DNA of 15,836 nucleotides, from the NCBI GenBank assembly GCA_016185915.1, contig JACPMP010000076.1, forward strand, positions 1-15,836. Reading direction: 5' to 3'. Shown here one piece after another: positions 6,483 to 12,884 of this stretch. Below the pieces are notes generated by a model, which had not been told where the DNA came from, did no database searches, and saw only the letters and a program-made list of their open reading frames with translations. This DNA is from Candidatus Woesearchaeota archaeon. GTDB taxonomy: Archaea; Nanobdellota; Nanobdellia; Woesearchaeales; GW2011-AR4. The first letter of the stretch is position 1. Each line of letters starts with the position of its first letter. The position numbers were made by a program, and so were the translations under genes.

Positions 6483-6515
6483 TAATTTTAATTAAGCATC
6501 ATTTTATAGACTTTT

Positions 6516-6914
6516 TTAGACCCTTCTCCCTCTTTTTCCGCCTTTCTTCCTGCAGCCATCATGCGGCAAAGGCGTTACTTCTTCTATAATTCCAATCTTT
6601 AGCCCCATTCTTGATAGGGCTCTTATTGCTGCCTGCGCTCCTGGCCCTGGACCTGTTGGTCCATTATGACCGCCTGGGGCTTTTATCTTCACATGAATTC
6701 CGGTAATGCCTTTGTCCATTGCAATTTCAGCTGCCTTTTTTGCGGCAATCATTGCAGCTGTCGGACTTCCTTCCATTCTGTCGCTTTTTACAACCATGCC
6801 GCCTGAGCCAACAGCCAATGTTTCTGTTCCAGTTATGTCAGTTATATGAATGATTGTATTGTTGTATGATGCATAAATATGCGCAATTCCCCACCTTTGC
6901 TGTCTTTGCTCCAT
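6516..6914 (-). CDS. rps11: 30S ribosomal protein S11 (uS11)
   Basis: A 132-residue protein of the small-subunit platform, near the mRNA exit. GIAHIYASYNNTIIHITDIT, IKAPGGHNGPTGPGPGAQAA and EEVTPLPHDGCRKKGGKRGR are the diagnostic segments. The ATG lies one base after the rps4 stop, so the genes are probably co-translated. Length is normal for the archaeal family. Downstream comes intergenic element B and then rpoD. Confidence 0.97.
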   Translation of the reverse strand: MEQRQQRWGIAHIYASYNNTIIHITDITGTETLAVGSGGMVVKSDRMEGSPTAAMIAAKKAAEIAMDKGITGIHVKIKAPGGHNGPTGPGPGAQAAIRALSRMGLKIGIIEEVTPLPHDGCRKKGGKRGRRV

Positions 6915-6915
6915 T

Positions 6916-7446
6916 CTATTCTGATTTTTCTACTTTCTCTGTTTTTTTTTCATTTGTATTGTCTGATGATTTTATTGCATGCATCAACTTAATATTTGGC
7001 TCTTCTTCAACTGAAACAAGATAGGATGGTGATGTTATCTTTGTGCTGCCGACTGCTATATGCTCATGCGTAATAAATTGCCTTGCCTGAAGCATTGTTT
7101 TTGCTATGTGTTTTCTGCACACCAATGTTTGCAATCTTCTCTCTAAAACATCTTTTAATGTAAGGTTTAAGACATCTTCAACCTTAGAATCCTTTTTTAA
7201 TAATCCTTGTGAATACAGCATGTCTAACAACTGCTTCTTCTCAACATCCGATTGCGAAGTTCTTTCTCCAATAATTGTTTTTGCCCTGTGCAGCAGTTTC
7301 ATAAGTATGGAGTCCATTTTCCAAATCTCATATTTCCTTCTTAAGCCATATTGCATTAATATCTCTTTCTCTGCAGCTATTCTTTCTCTTTGCCATGGAT
7401 GACCTGGCTTTGAGAATTTCTTCCTTTGTTTTCTTGGATCACCCAT
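6916..7446 (-). CDS. rps4: 30S ribosomal protein S4 (uS4)
   Basis: A 176-residue primary rRNA-binding protein. It begins MGDPRKQRKKFSKPGHPWQR, the archaeal/eukaryotic S4 (S9e-type) N-terminus. The S4 RNA-binding fold spans about residues 107-155 (RRLQTLVCRKHIAKTMLQAR, then FITHEHIAVG and SPSYLVSVEEE). A charged, low-complexity tail (NTNEKKTEKVEKSE) ends the protein. The start codon is one base from the rps13 stop, and the order rps13-rps4-rps11 is the standard archaeal arrangement. Confidence 0.97.
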   Translation of the reverse strand: MGDPRKQRKKFSKPGHPWQRERIAAEKEILMQYGLRRKYEIWKMDSILMKLLHRAKTIIGERTSQSDVEKKQLLDMLYSQGLLKKDSKVEDVLNLTLKDVLERRLQTLVCRKHIAKTMLQARQFITHEHIAVGSTKITSPSYLVSVEEEPNIKLMHAIKSSDNTNEKKTEKVEKSE

Positions 7447-7447
7447 C

Positions 7448-7927
7448 TTATACCTTTCCGGCCTTTGAGCCTTCCTTTTTCTTTACACCAAGAACTTTTC
7501 CTTTATTCTTCCTGAAGTTTGATTTTGTTCTTTGGCCTCTGACAGGAAGTCCAAGGGAGTGCCTTATCCCCCTATGTGACTTCATTTTCTTCATCATCTT
7601 TATGTCATTATCCTGTGTAAAAGCTAAAGTTGAGCTAACTAAATGCTTGTCTGTGCCGTCTTCTGGATCTCTTTTTCTATTGAAAAGCCATGACGGAATT
7701 CCAAATTTTAAAGGGTCTTTTATAATGTCATCAATTTTGGCAACTTCATTATCTGCTAAATAGCCTGCTTTTTTTGTTTTTTCAATCCTTGCAGTGTTTA
7801 GCATCGCATTAGAAAACATGAAACTTACGCCTTTTATTTTTGTCAATGCTTGCTTGATGGGCTTATTCCCATCTAAGTCGGTGTTTGCAATCCTTACAAA
7901 ATATTTCAGTTCCTGTTCTTCTGGCAT
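7448..7927 (-). CDS. rps13: 30S ribosomal protein S13 (uS13)
   Basis: A 159-residue protein of the small-subunit head that contacts bridge B1 and the P-site tRNA. YFVRIANTDLDGNKPIKQAL, the following KGVSF segment (helix-two-turn-helix region), and SHRGIRHSLGLPVRGQRTKS are diagnostic. A lysine-rich tail follows. It is the first gene of the superoperon. A good TATA box (TTATAAAAT at 7949-7957) centred about 26 bp from the ATG, with no Shine-Dalgarno, suggests a leaderless transcript. Element C lies just outside this promoter. Confidence 0.97.
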   Translation of the reverse strand: MPEEQELKYFVRIANTDLDGNKPIKQALTKIKGVSFMFSNAMLNTARIEKTKKAGYLADNEVAKIDDIIKDPLKFGIPSWLFNRKRDPEDGTDKHLVSSTLAFTQDNDIKMMKKMKSHRGIRHSLGLPVRGQRTKSNFRKNKGKVLGVKKKEGSKAGKV

Positions 7928-7948
7928 TTTTAATTTAATTTTTTGAAT

Positions 7949-7957
7949 ATTTTATAA
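7949..7957 (-). promoter_or_regulatory. TATA box of rps13
   Basis: TTATAAAAT on the minus strand, centred about 26 bp from the rps13 ATG. That is the archaeal TATA-to-start distance, so transcription should begin at or very near the ATG. Confidence 0.6.
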
Positions 7958-7966
7958 TTATATTTT

Positions 7967-8160
7967 CAATCCGCCTTCGGCGAAATATTGTGCTAGTGGA
8001 ATGCGAGTGAGCTTCGTTGCGAACTCGCTCACAAGTCACTGTTGCTGTCTTGTCATGTCGAAAATCATAGATTTTCGAGCAGTGACATGCGAAAGCTCGC
8101 TTTCGCTCGCTTATGTCAGGCGAAAATCCTAACGGATTTATCGACACATCGCAACGCCTG
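7967..8160. repeat. Intergenic multi-hairpin element, copy C (right end diverged)
   Basis: The left end is identical to copy B for about 32 bp (from TTTTCAATCCGCCTTCGGCG through AAATATTGTGCT). The interior is different but again all hairpins: GTGAGC-TTCG...CGAA...GCTCAC (about 8007-8032), GTCACTG...CAGTGAC enclosing CGAAAATC-AT-AGATTTTCG (about 8035-8088), and GCGAAAGC/GCTTTCGC arms near 8089-8107. The right end has CAGGCG...CGCCTG (8118-8160) enclosing GAAAATCC-TAAC-GGATTTA, and lacks the clean CGGATTG of A and B. The left end is 39 bp from the rps13 ATG. Confidence 0.75.
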
Positions 8161-8181
8161 CCTATACATTGTAAATCATAA

Positions 8182-8237
8182 GCCGAGAGAAAAAAGCGTA
8201 ATTGGTTAACCCTAAAAACGCTCTATCGAACTCGGGC
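8182..8237 (-). ncRNA. Candidate small structured RNA or rps13 leader
   Basis: On the minus strand GCCCGAG (starting at 8237) pairs with CTCGGC (ending at 8182), with an inner AGCG/CGCT stem and a GGTTAACC palindrome in the apical part. A good TATA box (TTTAAATA in CCTTTTTAAATAGCC, 8262-8276) lies about 30 bp upstream, so a transcript would start right at the hairpin. No open frame is associated. It matches no RNA family I know: it is not tRNA, 5S or SRP RNA, and no convincing C/D or H/ACA boxes are placed correctly. It could be a separate small RNA or the far leader of rps13. Confidence 0.4.
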
Positions 8238-8263
8238 TATTCTATAGAGAAAGGATACTATGG

Positions 8264-8276
8264 CTATTTAAAAAGG
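8264..8276 (-). promoter_or_regulatory. TATA-like promoter upstream of the 8182-8237 hairpin
   Basis: CCTTTTTAAATA on the minus strand, a purine-poor TFB-side flank followed by a TATA element, about 27-35 bp upstream of the structured segment. Further right, 8277-8421 is AT-rich and gene-free. It holds only a direct repeat CATTAACG (8330-8337, 8344-8351) and a plus-strand TATA-like CTATAAAAATAC. Confidence 0.4.
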
Positions 8277-8421
8277 TTACTACTTCCTCCAGTATCTCCG
8301 AATCATCCTCTACATGCCCTATAAAAATACATTAACGGTTAAACATTAACGAAAACATTTCAATTTTAATAAATAAAATAAACACTTCCCACCTCTTAAC
8401 CCACGTTTTTGCCCCAATTCA

Positions 8422-8459
8422 AGAGAGCTTACGCTATCTGATGATGTCAGTTAGCTCTC
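8422..8459 (-). terminator. Hairpin at the 3' end of the transposase gene
   Basis: GAGAGCT (8422-8428) and AGCTCTC (8453-8459) form an inverted repeat enclosing a smaller CTGA/TCAG hairpin. The structure spans the transposase stop codon. It may terminate transcription or protect the element from read-through. There is no long T-run after it, so a factor-independent terminator is only possible. Confidence 0.4.
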
Positions 8460-9421
8460 CTAATTTCAACATTCTTGAGCATTTGCTCAAGATTTATGAC
8501 AAACCTCTTGAAAGGAAATTCTTTCTTGGCATGTAAATTCCACATAAACAAGAGCAGCATAGAAACCATAAAATAAAATAATCTAACAAGAGGGTTAACG
8601 CTCTTGCTCTTTATCCTTGCCTCATCATGCACCCTAAACATTGTTTCTATGCTCCATCTTGCCCTATACAATTCAACATATTTTCTTGCATCACGCAAGA
8701 AAACATTAGTGGCAAACACCCAATCGTACTCATCTGCATTCTTAACTAAGGCAATGTTAGTATCAGCAACATGAGAGCTTTTATCTTTTTTGTACTTTAT
8801 CCCGTGCTTTACTATTACGCTTTTGTTAGTGCCTTCGAGCATACACCTGAACAAACTGCTTTTCTTAGCAAAGATAAGGTAGTTCATGTCTTTAAGCTCT
8901 AGCTCGTCTATTACTTCTCCAGAATAGAATCCTCTGTCAAGCTTCATAAGCCTAACTTTTAGCTTCATCTCATGGCATAAATCGCATATTCTTCCAAGAT
9001 AATCTGACTTGAATGAGCCTATTGGAAGGATAGCCACATAGAAAGGATAAATTTTGTTCCTGAACAAAATCCCAGCTACAAGAAAGTGGTATTTTGCCTC
9101 TACTCCCCCTTCCCCCGTCCAATTGTGCAAATAAAGTCCTGTGGACTTTCCATAGAAGTTTTCTGATGTTATGTCTACTATTATATCAACTGCTCCCAAA
9201 TGCAGTTTCTTAATTTTCTTCTCCACAAGTTTGTAGAATTCTTCATTTGAGTATTCCACATACCCTTTTGCTATGTGGTAATGCAGGCTGTCTGCTTTGT
9301 TGCTTATTGTTTCTATGTAGGTGTTGCGAGATGATGCTTCTGCAAGCAGTTTTGCAAATTCTTCTTCATTCGGAACCCATGGGAAGAAGAATCTATGCAG
9401 AACTTCTGCATGGATTTTTCT
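8447..9421 (-). CDS. IS4-superfamily (ISH3/ISC1217-like) DDE transposase, 5' end damaged
   Basis: The frame open from 9421 to 8447 encodes about 324 residues; no good start codon exists at its beginning. Catalytic acids are visible: D in VDIIVDITSENFYG, D in RLMKLDRGFYSGEVIDEL, and E in YRARWSIETMFRVHDEARIK, the Y-R-E-K style signature of IS4-type transposases. Upstream of the GTG at 9259 the same frame continues HAEVLHRFFFPWVPNEEEFA, so 9259 is not the true start. A stop (TAA, 9424-9422) then cuts it off. Adding one A to the A5 run at 9415-9419 joins it to EFFTHKFKEK, implying a frameshift. No clean terminal inverted repeats or target duplication were found. Catalytic residues are intact, but the 5' end argues for an inactive copy. 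Confidence 0.75.
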   Translation of the reverse strand, partial: RKIHAEVLHRFFFPWVPNEEEFAKLLAEASSRNTYIETISNKADSLHYHIAKGYVEYSNEEFYKLVEKKIKKLHLGAVDIIVDITSENFYGKSTGLYLHNWTGEGGVEAKYHFLVAGILFRNKIYPFYVAILPIGSFKSDYLGRICDLCHEMKLKVRLMKLDRGFYSGEVIDELELKDMNYLIFAKKSSLFRCMLEGTNKSVIVKHGIKYKKDKSSHVADTNIALVKNADEYDWVFATNVFLRDARKYVELYRARWSIETMFRVHDEARIKSKSVNPLVRLFYFMVSMLLLFMWNLHAKKEFPFKRFVINLEQMLKNVEIRRAN

Positions 9422-9605
9422 TTAAACTTATGAGTGAAGAATTCTATTTAGGAGATACTGTTCCTTTGTTTTTTGTCTAGGCTGGATTTTGGAATCACGA
9501 AGATTCTTATAAGCAACACATTCCTAAGAATGCATCACCTCCCCAGTTGCCTCAAAAAGTTTAATATTGGTGCTTGCATATTTAAAACTTGTCGAATTAC
9601 GTAAT

Positions 9606-9614
9606 CTTTATAAT
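9606..9614 (+). promoter_or_regulatory. TATA box of tRNA-His
   Basis: CTTTATAAT centred about 31 bp before the tRNA 5' end at 9641, with a second TTTTATAC at 9618-9625. The first fits archaeal TATA-to-start spacing better. The rest of 9422-9605 contains no gene that I can see, only remnants of the insertion element and an ATTCTTA/TAAGAAT inverted repeat. Confidence 0.5.
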
Positions 9615-9640
9615 CTATTTTATACTTCTAATATGCTTAT

Positions 9641-9823
9641 GGTGGCAATAGTTTAATGGCAGAATAGGCGGCTGTGGTACAACCTTTTCTTTTGCAAAGA
9701 AAAGCTTGACCAAAAGAAAGGCACTCACGAGGTGGTGGGATGAATCCCACTGATTGAACCTTTGCTTTAGTGGAAGGGTTGTATAGAACCCGCCTGGCGG
9801 GAGTTCGATTCTCCCTTGCCGCC
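9641..9823 (+). tRNA. tRNA-His(GTG) with a 111-nt BHB intron
   Basis: G-1 (9641) opposes C73 (9823), the histidine identity pair, and acceptor GTGGCAA (9642-9648) pairs with TTGCCGC (9816-9822). D arm GTTT...AGAAT, anticodon stem GGCGG (9667-9671) with CCGCC (9790-9794), anticodon GTG at 9674-9676, and T arm GGGAG-TTCGATT-CTCCC. The intron 9678-9788 sits after position 37. The splice site is a canonical bulge-helix-bulge: 4-bp helix CTGT/ATAG flanked by 3-nt bulges GGT and AAC, then inner helix ACAACC/GGTTGT. The intron holds two further perfect hairpins: CTTTTCTTT/AAAGAAAAG (9684-9704) and GTGGGA-TGAA-TCCCAC (9735-9750). CCA is not encoded. The 3' end is 1 bp from the stop codon of the convergent beta-lactamase-like gene. 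Confidence 0.95.
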
Positions 9824-9824
9824 C

Positions 9825-10829
9825 TTATTTATTCTTGAAAGCATCAAGTGTTTTTCTTGCATTTAGCGAATAATAAACTACTTTATTGACTATTGCACCT
9901 ATGACTTGGACTGCATAATTGTATTCCAAATCCTTGCTCATAACACAATAAAATATCCTCATGTCTTTGTTGTAAATAATACCACAATCGCTAAAAGTTT
10001 TTATCTTACCTATGTACCTTGTACCAAATTTATGAGCCACAACAACATCGTCAGGCAAATCTGCAGTTTTTTTAATATCAAACGATGTGTTGACAAGTAA
10101 GGAGAGTATATATTCCGAGTTTTGAGGCTCAAGCATGGTTGAAAGATACAGACTCGAAAACAAATTGTACATTGATTTGGGTGTTATGTATCCATCATTT
10201 TGTTCCTTAATGTTTTCTGCCTCTTCGCTGTAGTAATCGACATAACTCAGAAGAAGAGCCATATCTTCAGGATTCAAGTAGTCCCTTAATACATTATAGG
10301 CTGTATTATCCGATTCCTTGAGCATTCTTTCAATAAGAACGCGAAGAGGCAATTTATTTTCGTTGACTTTAAACAAAGTTCCCCAAGTACTTGTTCTTGC
10401 AGACTCATTAATTTTAATAGGCGTGTCAAGACTTAACTCGCCATCTTCTATCATCCCCATTATCAGCATAGCCAATGGAACTTTACTCAAGCTTGCTGCA
10501 GGAAAACCCACCCTTTCGTTTATCCCCATAAACGCGCCATTTCTTAAATTTTCAACATATACAGAGACGGTTAGATTATTTTCACTTATGAAAGATTCCA
10601 AGCTATTCCTTAAAGGAGCATAATTTGTTATAAGAAGGCTTTTGGGCTCAAGCAAACCGCTGTAAATCCTCGGCGATAACAATCCATTATTTGTGTTTTC
10701 TATGCTCTTTTTAAAATCGGAGTATTTATTGCAAGACTCCACCCCTATATATAAAGAAATAAACATAACTAATAGAGCCAATATTATAATTGCTTCAATC
10801 AATATGAAACTATTAATTTTTCTATCCAT
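9825..10829 (-). CDS. Membrane-anchored class A beta-lactamase-like serine hydrolase
   Basis: A 334-residue protein with one N-terminal hydrophobic segment (about 8-30), probably a signal anchor placing the enzyme outside the cell. The penicillin-recognising motifs are present in order: S113-L-S-K116 (SXXK nucleophile and base), S173-D-N175 (SDN), and K267-F-G269 in place of KTG, in the context AHKFGT. The omega-loop E-x-x-L-N that carries Glu166 in true class A beta-lactamases is not evident, so deacylation of beta-lactams is doubtful. A peptidase or esterase of the same fold is more likely. Archaea lack typical murein, so the substrate is unclear; host or neighbour cell wall, or peptide linkages, are possibilities. 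It is divergent from msrB, with a 67-bp shared promoter region. Confidence 0.85.
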   Translation of the reverse strand: MDRKINSFILIEAIIILALLVMFISLYIGVESCNKYSDFKKSIENTNNGLLSPRIYSGLLEPKSLLITNYAPLRNSLESFISENNLTVSVYVENLRNGAFMGINERVGFPAASLSKVPLAMLIMGMIEDGELSLDTPIKINESARTSTWGTLFKVNENKLPLRVLIERMLKESDNTAYNVLRDYLNPEDMALLLSYVDYYSEEAENIKEQNDGYITPKSMYNLFSSLYLSTMLEPQNSEYILSLLVNTSFDIKKTADLPDDVVVAHKFGTRYIGKIKTFSDCGIIYNKDMRIFYCVMSKDLEYNYAVQVIGAIVNKVVYYSLNARKTLDAFKNK

Positions 10830-10865
10830 TTTGCCTGAGCATTAATCTTAATTGTAATGACAAAG

Positions 10866-10875
10866 TTATTAAACT
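10866..10875 (+). promoter_or_regulatory. Putative TATA element of msrB
   Basis: TTATTAAACT lies about 26 bp upstream of the msrB ATG in the 67-bp divergent spacer, consistent with a leaderless transcript. A minus-strand element for the beta-lactamase-like gene is less clear. Confidence 0.35.
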
Positions 10876-10896
10876 TTTGATTTTTTAGCAGTTAAA

Positions 10897-11289
10897 ATGA
10901 AACAAATCCCAAAATCAGAACAGGAATGGAAAAAGAAACTTACTCCAGAGCAATATCGTGTTTTGAGAGAGAAAGGAACAGAAATGCCTTTCACTGGAAA
11001 GCTTCTCCATAATAAGGACAAAGGCACATACACTTGCGCTGCCTGCGGCGCTGAATTATTTGCTTCAGACACAAAGTTTGACTCTGGAACAGGATGGCCG
11101 AGCTTTGACAAGCCGATGAACAGGGAAAATGTGGAGCTGAAAAAAGATTTTTCAAGTTTCATGATAAGGACGGAGGTAATGTGCAAGAAATGCGGAAGCC
11201 ATCTCGGGCATGTTTTTGACGGCGGGCCAACTCCCACAGGCAAAAGATTCTGCATAAATTCCTGCGCACTGGAATTCAAGAAAAAGTAA
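10897..11289 (+). CDS. msrB: Peptide-methionine (R)-S-oxide reductase
   Basis: MsrB reduces the R-sulfoxide of methionine in oxidised proteins. The 130-residue protein has the full single-domain layout: YTCAACGAELFASDTKFDSG with zinc cysteines C47 and C50, GWPSF (67-70 region), CKKCGSHLGHVFDGGPTPTG with zinc cysteines C96 and C99, and RFCINSCAL with catalytic Cys119. The extra Cys123 two residues after the INS motif (many homologues have A or S there) could matter for disulfide exchange. It has no signal peptide, so it is cytosolic. It stands alone on the plus strand, convergent with the membrane-protein gene (7 bp apart). It looks bacterial-like and may have been transferred, though this is inference. 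Confidence 0.96.
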   Translation: MKQIPKSEQEWKKKLTPEQYRVLREKGTEMPFTGKLLHNKDKGTYTCAACGAELFASDTKFDSGTGWPSFDKPMNRENVELKKDFSSFMIRTEVMCKKCGSHLGHVFDGGPTPTGKRFCINSCALEFKKK

Positions 11290-11296
11290 ATAATTT

Positions 11297-11812
11297 TTAT
11301 TCTTTTACATAATACTCAATCTTCAGCACAAACCGATAAATAATATACGGAAGGACAAAAGAAGCAGCATAGATTATTGAAATTAAGATTGGATTCTGAA
11401 AATTTTTCAATTGAAGTGTTCTTGCCAAATTGTTGGAAATTTTTGAAATGACAAAAACATTTGCCAGCGCAGTCAATGGAATCAAAACAGCAATAAATAT
11501 ATGGTGCTTTTTTTCAAGATGCTCAATGCTTCTTATGACAAGCTCAAAAAGCAATCCAAAAACAATGCCTAATGTCATAATGATTGAATAAAGAAATATT
11601 CCTTTTAAAACCATCAAAATTGGAATTAATGCAACAGAAATAGCAAAATTTGCAGCAATAATTACGACAAGCAAAATCCAATAAATGCGCTTTTCAAGAA
11701 ATCTTGTTTCCGGAGTTTTAAGTTGTTTTGCTTTGTGTATCTTTCCAACTGCTTCTAAAATCTCCTTTTTGCTCCATCCTCTTTTTTCCAGCATTTTAAT
11801 TAAGTTTTGCAT
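11297..11812 (-). CDS. Four-helix membrane protein of unknown function
   Basis: A 171-residue protein. An amphipathic, charged N-terminal segment (about 1-40, KMLEKRGWSKKEILEAVGKI) is followed by about four hydrophobic helices (roughly 43-63, 66-95, 104-124 and 143-164). The N-terminal part resembles the short helical modules that precede membrane domains in many small archaeal membrane proteins. No catalytic motif is seen. It is last in the Sec61-beta/NAC gene cluster, 11 bp after the preceding gene. I do not recognise a family. Confidence 0.7.
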   Translation of the reverse strand: MQNLIKMLEKRGWSKKEILEAVGKIHKAKQLKTPETRFLEKRIYWILLVVIIAANFAISVALIPILMVLKGIFLYSIIMTLGIVFGLLFELVIRSIEHLEKKHHIFIAVLIPLTALANVFVISKISNNLARTLQLKNFQNPILISIIYAASFVLPYIIYRFVLKIEYYVKE

Positions 11813-11823
11813 TTAATTTACAT

Positions 11824-12294
11824 TTAATGCTCTTCTTTCTCTTCATTAATTATTTTTTTTACAAGCGTTATAAAATTTCTTGTCTTTTCGTAATATTCCT
11901 TCAAAACATCAATGCTTACTTCAACAATTTCTCCTTTGTCAATTGTTGCAGTCATTGTCACATGCCTTCTGAATTCTTCTCTTTTCGTGTACTCCGCCCT
12001 GCTTAATTTCCTCAGCTTTAGATAGAAATTGACATGGTCAATTAATTCCAAGTTATCTGGAAATGTCTTTTTGAGCAAATCGCATCTCAATCCAGCATTT
12101 GTGGGTATGCTAGTTACAAGTTTTTTTTCTTTTGCATACTTAAGCAGCGCTTCCAATCCAAAACCAATGCATGTTATCAGTCTTTCGATAACGTGCTTAA
12201 TAACATCAACAGTTCTAGTGTATTTTAGGCTTACCCAGAATAAATGGTCAACCCTCTTTAATTCCTGAACTGCCTCATCAAATGATTCCTTCAT
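11824..12294 (-). CDS. Unknown helical protein downstream of NAC
   Basis: The ATG at 12294 gives 156 residues beginning MKESFDEAVQELKRVDHLFW; a GTG at 12303 is an alternative. The protein is mostly helical and charged, with no membrane helix. An R-x5-H (REEFRRH, about residue 105-112) lies in its second half and is reminiscent of the RX4-6H of HEPN RNases, but the rest of that fold is not clearly recognisable, so I do not assign it. It lies about 20 bp after the NAC gene and 11 bp before the membrane-protein gene, so it is probably co-transcribed. A link to protein targeting or nascent chains is only positional. Confidence 0.7.
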   Translation of the reverse strand: MKESFDEAVQELKRVDHLFWVSLKYTRTVDVIKHVIERLITCIGFGLEALLKYAKEKKLVTSIPTNAGLRCDLLKKTFPDNLELIDHVNFYLKLRKLSRAEYTKREEFRRHVTMTATIDKGEIVEVSIDVLKEYYEKTRNFITLVKKIINEEKEEH

Positions 12295-12315
12295 TCCAGC
12301 CACATCAATATAGAA

Positions 12316-12657
12316 TTATTTGTTTTGTAACCTTAATATGGCTTCTGCCAAATTTCCATTGCTTTCTCCCAAGGCCTCTAAAGCCTCTTGTTTTGTGCAG
12401 TTTGTCTGCTCCATTACTGTTGCCATATCATCATCATTTACCTCAATTGTTTCATTCTTGTTAACTTCAGTAATATCACCAACAATTTGGATAGTTTCCT
12501 GCCCCATCATATTGACCTTGCTTACATGAGGGTTTTTAATCACCAAATCTTTCTCAGGAGTTTTGATAATAACCTCTTCTGCTTCAATCTCCTCCTGCTT
12601 TATGCCAAGCCGTTTCATTGCCTTCTGCATTTCTCTTGGATTCATTCCTGGAAACAT
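12316..12657 (-). CDS. nac: Nascent polypeptide-associated complex protein (archaeal NAC)
   Basis: A ribosome-associated chaperone, homologous to eukaryotic NAC-alpha, that contacts nascent chains. The 113-residue protein starts MFPGMNPREMQKAMKRLGIK, typical of archaeal NAC. A NAC beta-barrel follows (about 25-66; VIKNPHVSKVNMMGQETIQI), and it ends with a UBA domain (about 75-113; MATVMEQTNCTKQEALEALG then NGNLAEAILRL). It lies 4 bp after Sec61-beta, so translation-linked targeting functions are clustered. Confidence 0.95.
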   Translation of the reverse strand: MFPGMNPREMQKAMKRLGIKQEEIEAEEVIIKTPEKDLVIKNPHVSKVNMMGQETIQIVGDITEVNKNETIEVNDDDMATVMEQTNCTKQEALEALGESNGNLAEAILRLQNK

Positions 12658-12661
12658 AAAC

Positions 12662-12838
12662 TCACCTTATCCCAAGCAATCTGTTGCCGTAAGAGTAAAG
12701 AAATAACATAATCACAATAACAACAACACTAAGCACAATTATGTGACCTGGCTTAAACTTTATCTTGCTTTGGTATTCGTCAAAATACCTTACCAAGCCA
12801 CCCATTCCAGATGGCATTGAAATTTTGTCTTGAGCCAT
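12662..12838 (-). CDS. secG: Preprotein translocase Sec61-beta / SecG-like subunit
   Basis: A 58-residue protein from the ATG at 12838. A cytosolic N-terminus with a PSGMGGLVRYFDEYQSKIKF-like segment, the Sec61-beta signature, is followed by KPGHIIVLSVVVIVIMLFLY, a single C-terminal membrane helix. It is the small tail-anchored subunit of the SecYE channel. The length is normal for archaea. A TATA box (12859-12868) centred 26 bp from the ATG suggests a leaderless transcript, and repeat element D lies just beyond it. It is the first gene of a four-gene cluster with NAC. Confidence 0.95.
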   Translation of the reverse strand: MAQDKISMPSGMGGLVRYFDEYQSKIKFKPGHIIVLSVVVIVIMLFLYSYGNRLLGIR

Positions 12839-12858
12839 TTTAATTTGATTAATTTTAA

Positions 12859-12868
12859 ATTTTTATAT
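12859..12868 (-). promoter_or_regulatory. TATA box of the Sec61-beta/NAC cluster
   Basis: ATATAAAAAT on the minus strand, centred about 26 bp from the Sec61-beta ATG. It lies in the short spacer between that ATG and repeat element D, as at rps13. Confidence 0.6.
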
Positions 12869-12884
12869 TATTTTCAATCCGTTG

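Noticed and set aside
7935..8147. Minus-strand 70-codon open frame across element C
   Set aside because: It is a by-product of the structured repeat; it has no family features and covers the palindromes.
9247..9480. Plus-strand cysteine- and leucine-rich open frame opposite the transposase 5' region
   Set aside because: It is antisense to sensible transposase coding sequence and has low-complexity composition.
8408..9560. Terminal inverted repeats of the insertion sequence (TTTTTGCCCCAATT near 8415 versus TTTTTGAGGCAACT read from near 9555)
   Set aside because: Only a weak partial match, with no target-site duplication visible; the IS ends cannot be fixed from this window.
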